From contig JAJRWX010000026.1 in NCBI GenBank assembly GCA_024276605.1, forward strand, positions 30,629-94,628: a stretch of DNA of 64,000 bases, given 5' to 3'. The DNA comes from Planctomycetota bacterium (lineage in GTDB: Bacteria; Planctomycetota; Phycisphaerae; UBA1845). How positions within the stretch are numbered: the stretch's first letter is position 1; every line of letters begins with the position of its first letter. The position numbers were made by a program, and so were the translations under genes. The notes beneath the pieces were generated by a model. It searched no databases. It was given only the letters and a program-made list of their open reading frames with translations, and had not been told where the DNA came from. Positions 1 to 7,504 of the stretch are shown here, one piece after another.

Positions 1-226
1 TTGGGAAATGAGCGAGAAAAGAGGTATCGAGGATAGGATTACCCAGGCACCGGTCGTGAATGAGCACGTTCTCAGATGCGGCTAAGTGTCCACAAAGCCA
101 GAGTGAATGAGCCATGCCTTGAGTGGGCTGGTAAAACCAATCATCGCCACTGAGATCGGCGATAAGTTTCAAGGTCCATATTCTCGATCCTTCAATCAGA
201 TCAGCCAGGAGTTGTGCATTATTCAT
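1..226 (-). CDS. DinB-like superfamily protein, partial (runs off left edge)
   Basis: Translating the minus strand from the ATG at 226 gives 75 residues without a stop, beginning MNNAQLLADLIEGSRIW and continuing to the window edge. The pattern of a helix, a 'DLSGDDWFYQP' turn and an 'HSLWLCGHLAASEN' helix is the N-terminal half of the DinB/YfiT-like four-helix bundle, where the His of the second helix is one of the usual metal ligands. A GGAG ribosome-binding site lies about 8 nt before the ATG. It sits 44 nt downstream of the Mrp ATPase gene on the same strand, so the two may be co-transcribed. The family includes putative metal-dependent thiol transferases and stress proteins; the exact role cannot be told from this half. 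Confidence 0.7.
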   Translation of the reverse strand, partial: MNNAQLLADLIEGSRIWTLKLIADLSGDDWFYQPTQGMAHSLWLCGHLAASENVLIHDRCLGNPILDTSFLAHFP

Positions 227-270
227 ATTTTCTACTCCATACAAGTTGTATGAACCGCCTTGGGATTCCT

Positions 271-1353
271 CTATTCGATCGTCAGCGTAGGTGCCGCTAC
301 CTGTAACTGACTTTTTACGCTGACCTGCCCTGCGGTATTTGAAACCACCCGGTCCAGGGCTTGCCTGACATAATCAGGCGTGCCGGTGAACAATTTCTCC
401 GGCTTACCGCTATCACCGTTTATTCTAATCTCGACGTTGAGTGGAATGTCACCCAGAAAGGGTACGGCTAATTCGTCCGCCGCGTGCTTGGCGCCGCCAT
501 GATCGAACAATTCATCGCGATGACCACAGTTGGGGCAAAGGTAATAGCTCATGTTTTCAATGATGCCCAGACAACACACATTGAGTTGTTCGTACATTTT
601 CACGGCTCGTCGTGCGTCGATCAAAGCCACGTCCTGGGGGGTGCAAATCACAATAGCTCCGGTCATGGGAATCGACTGGGCCAGGGTTAACGGCACATCG
701 CCCGTGCCTGGAGGTAGATCGACGATAAGATAATCCAGCTCGCCCCAATCGACTTGTTCGAGAAATTGTTTGACGACGCCGTGAACCATTGGCCCGCGCC
801 AGATGAGCGGTTTTTCTCGATCGACCATAAAGCCGATGCTCATGATTTTGACCCCGCCAGCGTCTAATGGAATTATTTTTTCACCACTTACTTCGGGTCG
901 AGCACCTTCAATCCCCACCATCGTGGGAATGCTCGGTCCATACACGTCTGCATCCATTAACCCGACCTTAGCTCCCGCCCGATGAAGCCCGTAGGCTAGC
1001 AGGACCGAGGCTGTGCTTTTTCCGACACCCCCTTTGCCCGCCCCCACCGCGATGATATTTTTCACGCCGGGAAGCTGTGTGGTTGATGCTGACCGACTAG
1101 ACCGCACTTGTGCACTCCATTCGATATGAACCTGGTCGACGCCGTCAATGCGCTTGATCGCGCTGGTTACATCGCCCCCAATTTGATCTTTCAATGGGCA
1201 AGCCGGTGTGGTTAATTCGATGTGAACGTGTACGTTCGCCCCATCAACGGAAACATCTTTCACCATCCCCAGTGTGACGAGGTCTTTATGTAGTTCGGGA
1301 TCTTGCACCGTTTTTAGTTGTTCGAGAATCTGCTCGTTAGTGGCTATCGCCAT
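271..1353 (-). CDS. mrp: Mrp/NBP35-type Fe-S cluster carrier ATPase (ApbC family)
   Basis: P-loop ATPase that binds and transfers iron-sulfur clusters to apoproteins in the cytoplasm. The N-terminal ~80 residues are a MIP18/DUF59 domain (DPELHKDLVTLGMV). The deviant Walker A GKGGVGKS lies near residues 106-113, followed by DADVYGPS and the DLPPGTGD switch. CPNCGH near residue 268 gives the two Cys that bridge the cluster in a dimer. About 360 residues is normal for bacterial Mrp with the fused N-terminal domain. The start is either TTG at 1356 or ATG at 1353; GGAG upstream suits both, and I prefer ATG. Fe-S role and family are established knowledge; the client proteins are unknown. Confidence 0.95.
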   Translation of the reverse strand: MAIATNEQILEQLKTVQDPELHKDLVTLGMVKDVSVDGANVHVHIELTTPACPLKDQIGGDVTSAIKRIDGVDQVHIEWSAQVRSSRSASTTQLPGVKNIIAVGAGKGGVGKSTASVLLAYGLHRAGAKVGLMDADVYGPSIPTMVGIEGARPEVSGEKIIPLDAGGVKIMSIGFMVDREKPLIWRGPMVHGVVKQFLEQVDWGELDYLIVDLPPGTGDVPLTLAQSIPMTGAIVICTPQDVALIDARRAVKMYEQLNVCCLGIIENMSYYLCPNCGHRDELFDHGGAKHAADELAVPFLGDIPLNVEIRINGDSGKPEKLFTGTPDYVRQALDRVVSNTAGQVSVKSQLQVAAPTLTIE

Positions 1354-1443
1354 CAAATTTGATCTCCGTCATATTAAGTTCGACTCGGCTGAGATAGTTG
1401 TTATCGCAAGCGAGCCGTCAAAATTATTCCATACTCCCTACAC

Positions 1444-1532
1444 AGAATATAGTTGGTAAGGCACCGCCCGACAATTGCCAGTGGATGGAATTACATGCTT
1501 TGGTTCATCATGGGGGGATCACCTAATCCGAT
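1444..1532. repeat. 89-bp direct repeat, left copy
   Basis: Matches 3121-3209 at the same length. The right-hand ~50 bases are almost identical (one shared stretch runs through TCATGGGGGGATCACCTAAT), while the left ~30 are more diverged. Together the two copies bracket the whole RAYT/REP region, as if marking the borders of one larger repeated unit. Confidence 0.75.
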
Positions 1533-1540
1533 ATTCGCTC

Positions 1541-1590
1541 GTAGGGCAGGTCGTTTTTTCGTCCTTCAAGGCGAAAGGTTGACCTGCCTT
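1541..1590. repeat. REP-like palindrome 1
   Basis: GTAGGGCAGGTCG ... GGTTGACCTGCC. An imperfect palindrome whose arms (GGCAGGTC ... GACCTGCC) enclose a second inner stem rich in TTTCG/CGAAA. It is one of five copies around the RAYT gene and is the most degenerate in its inner stem. Confidence 0.75.
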
Positions 1591-1684
1591 TTTACCATCA
1601 CGCTTCGACTTTTCTTTGAGTTGCGATGTTGGGTCGTGCGGCTCTGTTTCGTCTATCACGGTGTTTACGCGTGTCTATGGTTTC

Positions 1685-1740
1685 AGGCAGGTCAACCTTT
1701 CGCCAATTTTAGGATTGGCGAAAGAACGACCTGCCCTACA
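1685..1740. repeat. REP-like palindrome 2
   Basis: AGGCAGGTCAACCTTTCGCC, short AT-rich loop, then GGCGAAAGAACGACCTGCC. Arms of about 22 nt pair except for a 3-nt internal mismatch (AAC against GTT), the kind of bulged stem typical of REP sequences recognised by RAYT enzymes. Confidence 0.8.
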
Positions 1741-1743
1741 GGG

Positions 1744-1935
1744 CTTCGACTTTTCTTTCGGCGCGATGCTTGGTAGCGCGACGGGTTGGTCAGAGCACCA
1801 CGGCGCAAGCCTGGTGACACGATGGCGAGCTGGCGTGGGTGGGTTTGCTGAATCATGTGGATTTGTTCACGTTCGCTGGTCCGCAGGCTGGCGCCGTGCG
1901 GCTCTGATTTGGCGGTTGCGTGCGTCTATGACTTC
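1744..1935. repeat. ~190-bp direct repeat A, copy 1
   Basis: Closely matches 2685-2874, including the exact tract GCTGGTCCGCAGGCTGGCGC. Both copies end in TGCGTCTATGACTTC; in copy 1 a REP palindrome follows directly. Open frames here are not credible genes: they run across the repeat and lack any recognisable protein pattern. Confidence 0.75.
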
Positions 1936-1991
1936 AGGCAGGTCAACCTTTCGCCAATTTTGGGATTGGCGAAAGAACGACCTGCCCTACA
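1936..1991. repeat. REP-like palindrome 3 (overlaps the 3' end of the RAYT gene)
   Basis: Same sequence as palindrome 2 with one base change in the loop. Its right edge includes the last codon and stop of the transposase gene, so the transposase is immediately bordered by its presumed substrate. Confidence 0.8.
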
Positions 1992-2553
1992 ATGATTCGA
2001 CCTTCCTTTGGGTTGCGATGTTTGGTAGCGCAACGGGTGTTGATCCGGGCCATGCTCGGTCCAACCACCCCAAGCGCACATGACGATGGAAACTTGACCA
2101 CAGCCAATCTTCCGGCTTGTCGACCAACTCGTGTTTTACGGGGTTGAGGTGTATATAGTCACGATGGCGGACATAGTCGTCCTCATCTCGAATTCTGTGC
2201 TCGTAATAACGTGGCTGCCAAATACCGCGTCGTCCTTGTTTCCGGCTTTGTGCAGTCGTGTCCCAATCGCGTCCTCCGTGGGCGAGGTAAGTGCGGGTGA
2301 AATAAGATTTGATCTGTCGCCAGCGTGTGGGAAAGTCATCATCGTCGTCGGGCAGTGTCCAGATGCAATGCAGATGGTCGGGGAGCAGGACGAATGCCTG
2401 GACGTCGAAAGGGAGACGGCGTTGCACCGAACGAAAAGCTTCACCGAGAAGTTCGCGACACAGGTCGCCGGTCAATATGCGCTGCCGCCGGTATGTCACG
2501 ACGGTGAAGAAGTACGTGGCACCTTCGGTTCGCCATCTTACGTAGGTCGGCAT
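1987..2553 (-). CDS. REP-associated tyrosine transposase (RAYT, IS200/IS605 Y1-type HUH nuclease)
   Basis: Single-strand DNA nuclease family that cuts and joins REP hairpins. The 188-residue protein starts MPTYVRWRTEGATYFFTVV. It has the metal-binding HUH pair in LLPDHLHCIW, and the catalytic-Tyr helix in the segment DDYVRHRDYIHLNPVKHELV, both diagnostic of RAYTs. Length is normal (160-220 residues). Five palindromes of one family lie within 1.2 kb on either side, which is the expected substrate arrangement. RAYTs are usually single-copy, vertically kept and domesticated, so this is not necessarily an actively moving element. No strong ribosome-binding site was seen before the ATG. Confidence 0.93.
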   Translation of the reverse strand: MPTYVRWRTEGATYFFTVVTYRRQRILTGDLCRELLGEAFRSVQRRLPFDVQAFVLLPDHLHCIWTLPDDDDDFPTRWRQIKSYFTRTYLAHGGRDWDTTAQSRKQGRRGIWQPRYYEHRIRDEDDYVRHRDYIHLNPVKHELVDKPEDWLWSSFHRHVRLGWLDRAWPGSTPVALPNIATQRKVESL

Positions 2554-2593
2554 AATGATAGGGTAAACGTTGTTGGTCGCAAATACCAGCCGT

Positions 2594-2671
2594 GTAGGGT
2601 AGGTCGTTCATTCTCCGCAGTCGTAGGGCAGGTCGTTCTTTCGCCCTTCAAGGCGAAAGGTTGACCTGCCT
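2594..2671. repeat. REP-like palindrome 4 with a partial half-site beside it
   Basis: A degenerate half-site GTAGGGTAGGTCGTTC at 2594 is followed by a full palindrome at 2623-2671 (GTAGGGCAGGTCGTTCTTTC ... GGCGAAAGGTTGACCTGCCT). It sits just upstream of the transposase start, opposite in orientation to palindromes 2, 3 and 5. Confidence 0.75.
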
Positions 2672-2684
2672 GTAGCTATTTATG

Positions 2685-2874
2685 CTTCGGACTTGTCTTT
2701 GGGTTGCGATGTTAGGTTACGCAACGAGTCAGAGCACTACGGCGCAAGCCTGGTGACACGATGGCAGGTTGGCGTGGGTGAGCTTGCTGAATCAGGTGGC
2801 TTTGATTACGTTCGCTGGTCCGCAGGCTGGCGCCGTGCGGCTCTGATTTGGCGGTTGCGTGCGTCTATGACTTC
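2685..2874. repeat. ~190-bp direct repeat A, copy 2
   Basis: Second copy of the repeat at 1744-1935, on the other side of the RAYT gene. After the shared TGCGTCTATGACTTC it continues into unrelated sequence (a GGTGCCCCATCTCG stretch), unlike copy 1 where a REP follows. Confidence 0.75.
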
Positions 2875-3050
2875 TGGTGCCCCATCTCGATTTCGAGGTG
2901 GGGTAGACGATGATCGAAACGGTAGATGACCTGAACGTTTGATCATCGACCGATTTATCATCGACTCCCCCAGGTCCAAAAAACAGGACCTGGGCCACCC
3001 AGTCCCAGTCTGATTCGACTATTACGATAGTTGTGCGTGTTTATGACTTC

Positions 3051-3105
3051 AGGCAGGTCAACCTTTCGCCAATTTTAGGATTGGCGAAAGAACGACCTGC
3101 CCTAC
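3051..3105. repeat. REP-like palindrome 5
   Basis: Same sequence as palindrome 2 including its loop. It lies 15 bases before the right copy of the 89-bp direct repeat. No gene is recognisable between 2554 and 3233; the stretch holds only these repeats. Confidence 0.8.
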
Positions 3106-3120
3106 CGGGCTCCCGATACC

Positions 3121-3209
3121 AGAATATAGAATGTCAGGCTCTAACCCACAATTGCTAGCGGATGGAATTACATTCTTTGGTTCGTCATGGGGGGATCACC
3201 TAATCCGAT
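3121..3209. repeat. 89-bp direct repeat, right copy
   Basis: Partner of 1444-1532, same length, nearly identical over its last ~50 bases. It closes the RAYT/REP region just before the DUF819 gene ends. Confidence 0.75.
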
Positions 3210-3233
3210 GTTAGTCGTCGGCAATAGTTTGCC

Positions 3234-4505
3234 CTACCCGGCGCCGGCGACCCATTTGAGCAAGTGCATGCAAACTAGGCCTGCATAGGTACCCAATACA
3301 TAACCCGCAACAGCTAACAATGCGCCGACAGGTGCAAGCGATGGATGGAATGCCGCAGCTACCACAGGGGCGCTAGCCGCCCCACCGATGTTGGCTTGAG
3401 AACCGACGGCCATGAGAAAAACCGGCGCACGAATGAGTATGCCGACGGTCAATATGATTGAGATATGCACGAACATCCACAGGAAGCCGACCACGATAAA
3501 GCCGGGGGCTTCGATGATTTCTCTGAAATTGGCTGATGCGCCGATACAGGCGATGAGTAGATAAATCATGACCGATCCGATTTTTGATGCGCCTGCACCC
3601 TCGAGATTGCGTACGCGGGTGAACGATAAGCCAACACCTAGGCTGGTCACAATGATGTATTTCCACGTTGAGTGGGAAATGGTGGTTGCGCCTTGGCTAT
3701 CGTGAATCTCAGGAAGGGCCATGCCGATGCTGTACGCGACCCAACTTCCCACGAAACCCAATGCTACAATGGATAACAAATCGGACATAGTGGCGATTCG
3801 ATTGGTGCGCTCGTGGAACTCCGTCATGCGCACTTCGAGATCACGGATAGCCTGGGCGTTTGCTCCGGTTTGCCGATCAATAGATTTTTGCTGGCCCGAC
3901 ATATATAGCAACACGCCCATCCAAATGTTTGCTACGAGCACGTCGGGGACCACCATAAGGGCCATCATAGACTCGGAGGTTTCAGCAATATGCCCGATAG
4001 CTACGAAATTGGCCCCACCGCCGATCCAACTGCCGGACAGCGCAGCTAAGCCTCGCCAGGCGTCAACAGGTAGTGCCCAGGATTCGGGTAGAATGGATTG
4101 TGCAACCCATAACGCGAGCGGACCGCCTATGACGATGCTGAAAGTTCCAGCTAATAGCATGATGATGGCTTTGCCACCCAATCGAACGATAGCCGGTAAG
4201 TCGAGGGCAATGATAAGTAGCAGCAGGCTGGCTGGTAGGACGTAGTCCTTAACCCAACTGTATAGGGGTGATTCTTTGGGGATGACGCCAAGCGTGGTGA
4301 GTAATGTAGGGACGAAGTAGCAGAAAACTATAGCCGGCACTACTTTGAAAAGACGGCCAAAGGTCGGATGTTTCACGAGCCAAAAGATGGTGGCTAGTAT
4401 GCCAAGAAGAATGGCCAGCAACCCAGCAGGCTCGTCCACCATGACGGTAGATACATGCGACGAATGATTAGCTTGGCCTAGCAATAGGCCATGATATCCG
4501 AACAT
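3234..4505 (-). CDS. DUF819 family integral membrane protein
   Basis: A 423-residue polytopic inner-membrane protein with about ten strongly hydrophobic segments. Family signatures include LSGSWIGGGANFVAIG, where glycines and an Asn sit in a broken helix, and a later near-symmetric segment AVGSQANIGGAASAPVVAAA; such paired motifs are typical of carriers with an inverted repeat. A soluble loop around residues 205-245 (SIDRQTGANAQ ... EFHERT) separates the halves. The family (YjcL-like) is transporter-like but has no settled substrate. The start is uncertain: an ATG 63 nt downstream, at MVDEPAGLL, is also possible and no ribosome-binding site decides it. Confidence 0.85.
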   Translation of the reverse strand: MFGYHGLLLGQANHSSHVSTVMVDEPAGLLAILLGILATIFWLVKHPTFGRLFKVVPAIVFCYFVPTLLTTLGVIPKESPLYSWVKDYVLPASLLLLIIALDLPAIVRLGGKAIIMLLAGTFSIVIGGPLALWVAQSILPESWALPVDAWRGLAALSGSWIGGGANFVAIGHIAETSESMMALMVVPDVLVANIWMGVLLYMSGQQKSIDRQTGANAQAIRDLEVRMTEFHERTNRIATMSDLLSIVALGFVGSWVAYSIGMALPEIHDSQGATTISHSTWKYIIVTSLGVGLSFTRVRNLEGAGASKIGSVMIYLLIACIGASANFREIIEAPGFIVVGFLWMFVHISIILTVGILIRAPVFLMAVGSQANIGGAASAPVVAAAFHPSLAPVGALLAVAGYVLGTYAGLVCMHLLKWVAGAG

Positions 4506-4576
4506 GCGGCATTACATAATGGAAGGTGATAGTAAAGTCCATAGCGATCATGGAAGCCCGTATTATCATTGGTTGA

Positions 4577-5017
4577 TCAAATGAAGGAGGCTTTATCGTT
4601 GGTGCCTCTTGCGGAATGCGGTGCATCGTGCGTTTGTTCTGCTTTTTCGTCGGCATGCTGATGGTCGAATTGGACGGAGATGATATATTCGAGGGCAATG
4701 GCTATGCTCTTGCGTAACGGTAGCGTGCCAGCAATAACCGAAACTGCGGCGAGCATGACGAACGTCAATCCCAGCCAGGTGTTTGAGGGGTGAAGTGTGA
4801 ACATGGCTATGACGATGAAACCCGTTAAGGCGGCGGTGGTCATGTACATAAACGCCCAGGTATCGCCGGCACTGGATTCGTAGCGATAAGCACAATCACG
4901 ACATCTATCGAATAACGTATACCAATGTTCGAAAAGACAGCCTTTACCACAGCGGGGACACCGCTTGCGTAAGCAGCGCTTCATGATGGTTGCTAGTGTT
5001 GCGCTGCGCGTTTTCAT
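4577..5017 (-). CDS. DUF983 family zinc-ribbon membrane protein
   Basis: A 146-residue protein with the DUF983 signature: a basic N-terminus followed by CPRCGKGCLF and a second pair CRDC near residue 40, forming a likely zinc ribbon. Two hydrophobic helices follow (AALTGFIVIAMF and LTFVMLAAVSVIAG). The C-terminal tail is hydrophilic and His-rich. DUF983 proteins are short bacterial membrane proteins, often near cytochrome oxidase genes, with no proven activity. Here it lies 71 bases before the DUF819 gene on the same strand. A start at MKRCLRKRCP, 11 codons on, is equally possible. Confidence 0.85.
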   Translation of the reverse strand: MKTRSATLATIMKRCLRKRCPRCGKGCLFEHWYTLFDRCRDCAYRYESSAGDTWAFMYMTTAALTGFIVIAMFTLHPSNTWLGLTFVMLAAVSVIAGTLPLRKSIAIALEYIISVQFDHQHADEKAEQTHDAPHSARGTNDKASFI

Positions 5018-5081
5018 GTTGTCATCTATCGTTCGGTTTCAGGCCTTTTCAACTGCTGTGCGAACATTTTCGTTAACAACA

Positions 5082-5672
5082 TCAAGATTGCATGGCGTCG
5101 TAACCGTCGAAGGGTTCTTCTTTGCTTTTATCAATACCGAAAAAATCTAACCACTCATCCGCATCCTGGGATAGAAGTTTACTCGGGTCGGGCTTTTTCG
5201 TGGAAGAGCCGCCTTTGTTTTGTTGTGGTGGATATAACTCATGGATGAAGGAGACACAATCCGTGGTTTGACATCGGCGTAGTTTAGCTTCGTACTGAAT
5301 GGCCGTATCCGAACTGACCACACGCATTTGGCCGGGGTTTTTTGTACGTTTCACTTGAGCGACGATGATATCGTCTGCTGATTGTGGTGCGCTGAATTGC
5401 ACGCCGATGCGCGGCGAAGCAAGTTGGATAGCCATGCCTCCTCGTGGTTTTGGTCCATCGAATATCACACTAATATCATCATCACCTGTGCGTGCCCAAC
5501 GCTCCACGATTCTCACGAGTGTCTCACGGCCAACCGTCGGCACGGGCGCATGCTCGCGCATAGCATAAAGGAGATTGTTCCCATCAATGAGCACTGTCTG
5601 AGTCACAGTGTATAAGTATGACAGAATCGAAGACGCGCGGCGAGTTTGGGATGGTTTCCGCCCAGTCAGCAT
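5082..5672 (-). CDS. NYN-domain (YacP-like) RNA-binding/nuclease-fold protein
   Basis: PIN-like fold protein. TVLIDGNNLLYAM gives the first acidic residue, SVIFDGPKP the second, SADDIIVAQVKR the third region, and MRVVSSDTAIQ the fourth: the layout of NYN/YacP (DUF901) domains, which bind or cut RNA with a metal. The C-terminal ~50 residues are low complexity. The listed ATG has no ribosome-binding site and 26 residues precede the fold, so a GTG at 5606 (VTQTVLIDGNN) directly in front of the domain is a strong alternative start. Target RNA is unknown. Confidence 0.8.
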   Translation of the reverse strand: MLTGRKPSQTRRASSILSYLYTVTQTVLIDGNNLLYAMREHAPVPTVGRETLVRIVERWARTGDDDISVIFDGPKPRGGMAIQLASPRIGVQFSAPQSADDIIVAQVKRTKNPGQMRVVSSDTAIQYEAKLRRCQTTDCVSFIHELYPPQQNKGGSSTKKPDPSKLLSQDADEWLDFFGIDKSKEEPFDGYDAMQS

Positions 5673-5736
5673 TCAGCCATGCCCATCGAGTAACTTGGCC
5701 AAAGTTGAATCATCGGTTAGGGTTATAGCAAGTATC

Positions 5737-5809
5737 GGGGCCGTAGCTCAGTTGGGAGAGCGCCTGGTTTGCAACCAGGAGGTCGAGGGTTCGAGTCCCT
5801 TCGGCTCCA
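5737..5809 (+). tRNA. tRNA-Ala (anticodon TGC)
   Basis: 73 bases from GGGGCCG to the discriminator A. The 7-bp acceptor pairs GGGGCCG with CGGCTCC, giving the G3:U70 pair that marks alanine tRNAs. The anticodon stem-loop is CTGGT-TTTGCAA-ACCAG with anticodon TGC, and the T arm has GGTTCGAGTCC. CCA is not encoded. The 3' end is the left attachment site of the adjacent island; the gene stays intact because the island re-supplies the same 3' sequence. Confidence 0.97.
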
Positions 5810-7010
5810 GTTTTCGTGACGATTCAGTGCCACTCAATGCGGTTTCCTGCGAATCAGACGGGTTTGTTGATTCCACGTGCGACACCTTGCGAGCCGAAAC
5901 GGCTACAGACTGCGCCGCATTCTGCGCCGCCTTGGTGAACAGTTCATCGGGTACATCGTTGACGTAATGCCGACCGCTTATCGTGATGCTGTGACCTATC
6001 CATTTACTCACCGCATACTGCGGGAAAGTCATCGCCCATTCTTTTTCGCAGCTGGACCGCAGGGTTTGCCACATACCCTTCCACGGATCGACACCAGCCC
6101 GCATGATGATCTTCTCGAATGTTCGTCGTAGATGCCCACCCTTAGTCGTCAGAAGACGCTGTTCCCCATCCTCCGCCGCATCAAAACAATCTTGTAGTAG
6201 TTCCATCAGCTGGGGCGTGATCGGTACTTGGCGACGCTCATGGCCAGCGTGATGCTCTGTCTTTACGGATCGAACATTCAATCGGGCGTTGGCCCAATCA
6301 ACATCATCCCAGTTCAGGCTATGCGACTCGCTAACGACTCGGAGTCCGGCCAGCCGGGCAAGTCCAAAGATCAATCGGGTTTTGGCGTTAGGGCAAGCCT
6401 CTAGGATTTTTGTCGTTTCGTCGGGGGTGATGTATCGGTTATTGGCGCTTCTCGTGGAGCCGGACTTCAGGTGTCTGAATGGCGACTCCGTGACTAGCAG
6501 CCGCCGCTCAGCTTCCGCGAAGATGGTCTTAGCGTTGCCACTGTGGACCTTTACCGTTGCTTCACTAAGTCCTAGACCTGCAAGCCATTGGCGCCAGTCA
6601 GACGCTTGATTCGGCGTTATTTTACGGATGGGTATGTCCGGAAGAAAATCTTTAAGCTTGTCGATGGTTTGCCCCAGCTTGAGCAAACTCGTGGGTTTCA
6701 ATTCCTTAGCTCTACTGGCGAAGTACTTATCCAGCCATGCCCCCAGCTGTGAGCACTCACGTGGTTTTATAAGCCCCACATTGGCCAGCTTGGCATGTAG
6801 TACATCGTCAAGCTTACTCACCCACCTAGTGACCTCATCATCCGGCGGATGCCCTACGATGTTCGCCGCCACAAGCTTTTCCACTTGCAGGCTGAATACG
6901 TTGGCCAGCTTACGTGTAACCCTGCCCAGTCGAATCGTCCGCCGCTTACCATCGGCTCCGACGAACAGGATACGTTTGAGTCCATTCGGATCGTTTGCCA
7001 CACTTGCCAT
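5748..7010 (-). CDS. int: Tyrosine recombinase/integrase of the island
   Basis: Site-specific recombinase, 420 residues. A SAM-like core-binding domain occupies roughly 85-180 and the catalytic domain 195-355. Catalytic residues are Arg224 (ARLAGLR), Lys250, Arg318 in QTLR (the usual His of HxxR is Gln here), His340 (KWIGHS) and nucleophile Tyr349. The last 20 residues (KLEPKGLEPSTSW...) are encoded by the antisense of the tRNA-Ala gene, so the tRNA provides the C-terminus and stop. The start follows AGGTAGG, 4 nt after the XRE gene stop, which suggests translational coupling. The attachment core lies inside this frame: on excision the last 12 residues would be replaced by about 72 others encoded at 11503-11721. 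Confidence 0.95.
   Translation of the reverse strand: MASVANDPNGLKRILFVGADGKRRTIRLGRVTRKLANVFSLQVEKLVAANIVGHPPDDEVTRWVSKLDDVLHAKLANVGLIKPRECSQLGAWLDKYFASRAKELKPTSLLKLGQTIDKLKDFLPDIPIRKITPNQASDWRQWLAGLGLSEATVKVHSGNAKTIFAEAERRLLVTESPFRHLKSGSTRSANNRYITPDETTKILEACPNAKTRLIFGLARLAGLRVVSESHSLNWDDVDWANARLNVRSVKTEHHAGHERRQVPITPQLMELLQDCFDAAEDGEQRLLTTKGGHLRRTFEKIIMRAGVDPWKGMWQTLRSSCEKEWAMTFPQYAVSKWIGHSITISGRHYVNDVPDELFTKAAQNAAQSVAVSARKVSHVESTNPSDSQETALSGTESSRKLEPKGLEPSTSWLQTRRSPN
5787..5811. other. attL core (tRNA 3' end)
   Basis: 25 bases, starting GGGTTCGAGTCCC and ending GGCTCCAGT, identical to 11722-11746. They cover the T loop to one base past the tRNA. On the minus strand the same bases encode part of the integrase C-terminus (LEPKGLEP). 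Confidence 0.92.
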
Positions 7011-7014
7011 AGTC

Positions 7015-7242
7015 TTACCTACCTCTTTTCCGTCGCTTCGGTCGGATGATGATTTCCATACCCAGATAGTTGGCCAGCTTGTCCAAACTATCTAGCGATA
7101 GTCCGCGATGCCCAGCCACGAACCGCGACATAGCGCCTTGGTCGATACCCGTCGCCTTGCAGATTGCGTAACGACTGGAGCCGCTTGTTTTAACCAGCTG
7201 GCGTATCTGATCGCTGAATAATTTATGTTTGCGTTCACTCAT
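7015..7242 (-). CDS. XRE-type HTH regulator
   Basis: 75 residues. A Cro/C1-type helix-turn-helix runs through SSRYAICKATGIDQGAMSRFVAGHRGLSLDSLDKLANYLGM, where turn glycines and the recognition helix are clear, followed by a basic tail RPKRRKRGR. It is immediately upstream of int with a 4-nt gap, so it probably controls integrase expression. Its own upstream region, 7243-7504, carries phased TTCACCTT repeats that could be operators. Confidence 0.88.
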   Translation of the reverse strand: MSERKHKLFSDQIRQLVKTSGSSRYAICKATGIDQGAMSRFVAGHRGLSLDSLDKLANYLGMEIIIRPKRRKRGR

Positions 7243-7419
7243 GTTTGACAGCCTACCTCTATGGTTGTCGTTATGTCAAGTAGCCTTTTCTTCTTTCACG
7301 GGGGGCCTCTAGCACGCACGTGGTAAATACTGGAAAAAATGACGGAGTGAGGGGGTAAGGGTGAAAGAGGTATATAGATATAAAATCATTATTATTACCC
7401 TCTAAACACACATTCTGGA

Positions 7420-7456
7420 TTCACCTTTATTCACCTTTGTTTCACCTTGTTCCACC
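7420..7456. repeat. Phased TTCACCTT direct repeats
   Basis: TTCACCTT occurs at 7420, 7430 and 7441, followed by the variant TTCCACC near 7450, so spacing is 10-11 bases, one helical turn. They lie in an AT-rich gap between the regulator and the replication gene of the island. They could be regulator operators or replication iterons. No gene is seen in 7243-7504. Confidence 0.5.
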
Positions 7457-7504
7457 ATTCTGTTGCTTGTTACCCTACCGAATTAGGGTTCTTTCACCCA
7501 CTGG

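Noticed and set aside
1453..2083. Plus-strand frames around the RAYT gene
   Set aside because: They run through the REP and direct-repeat DNA and only mirror those repeats.
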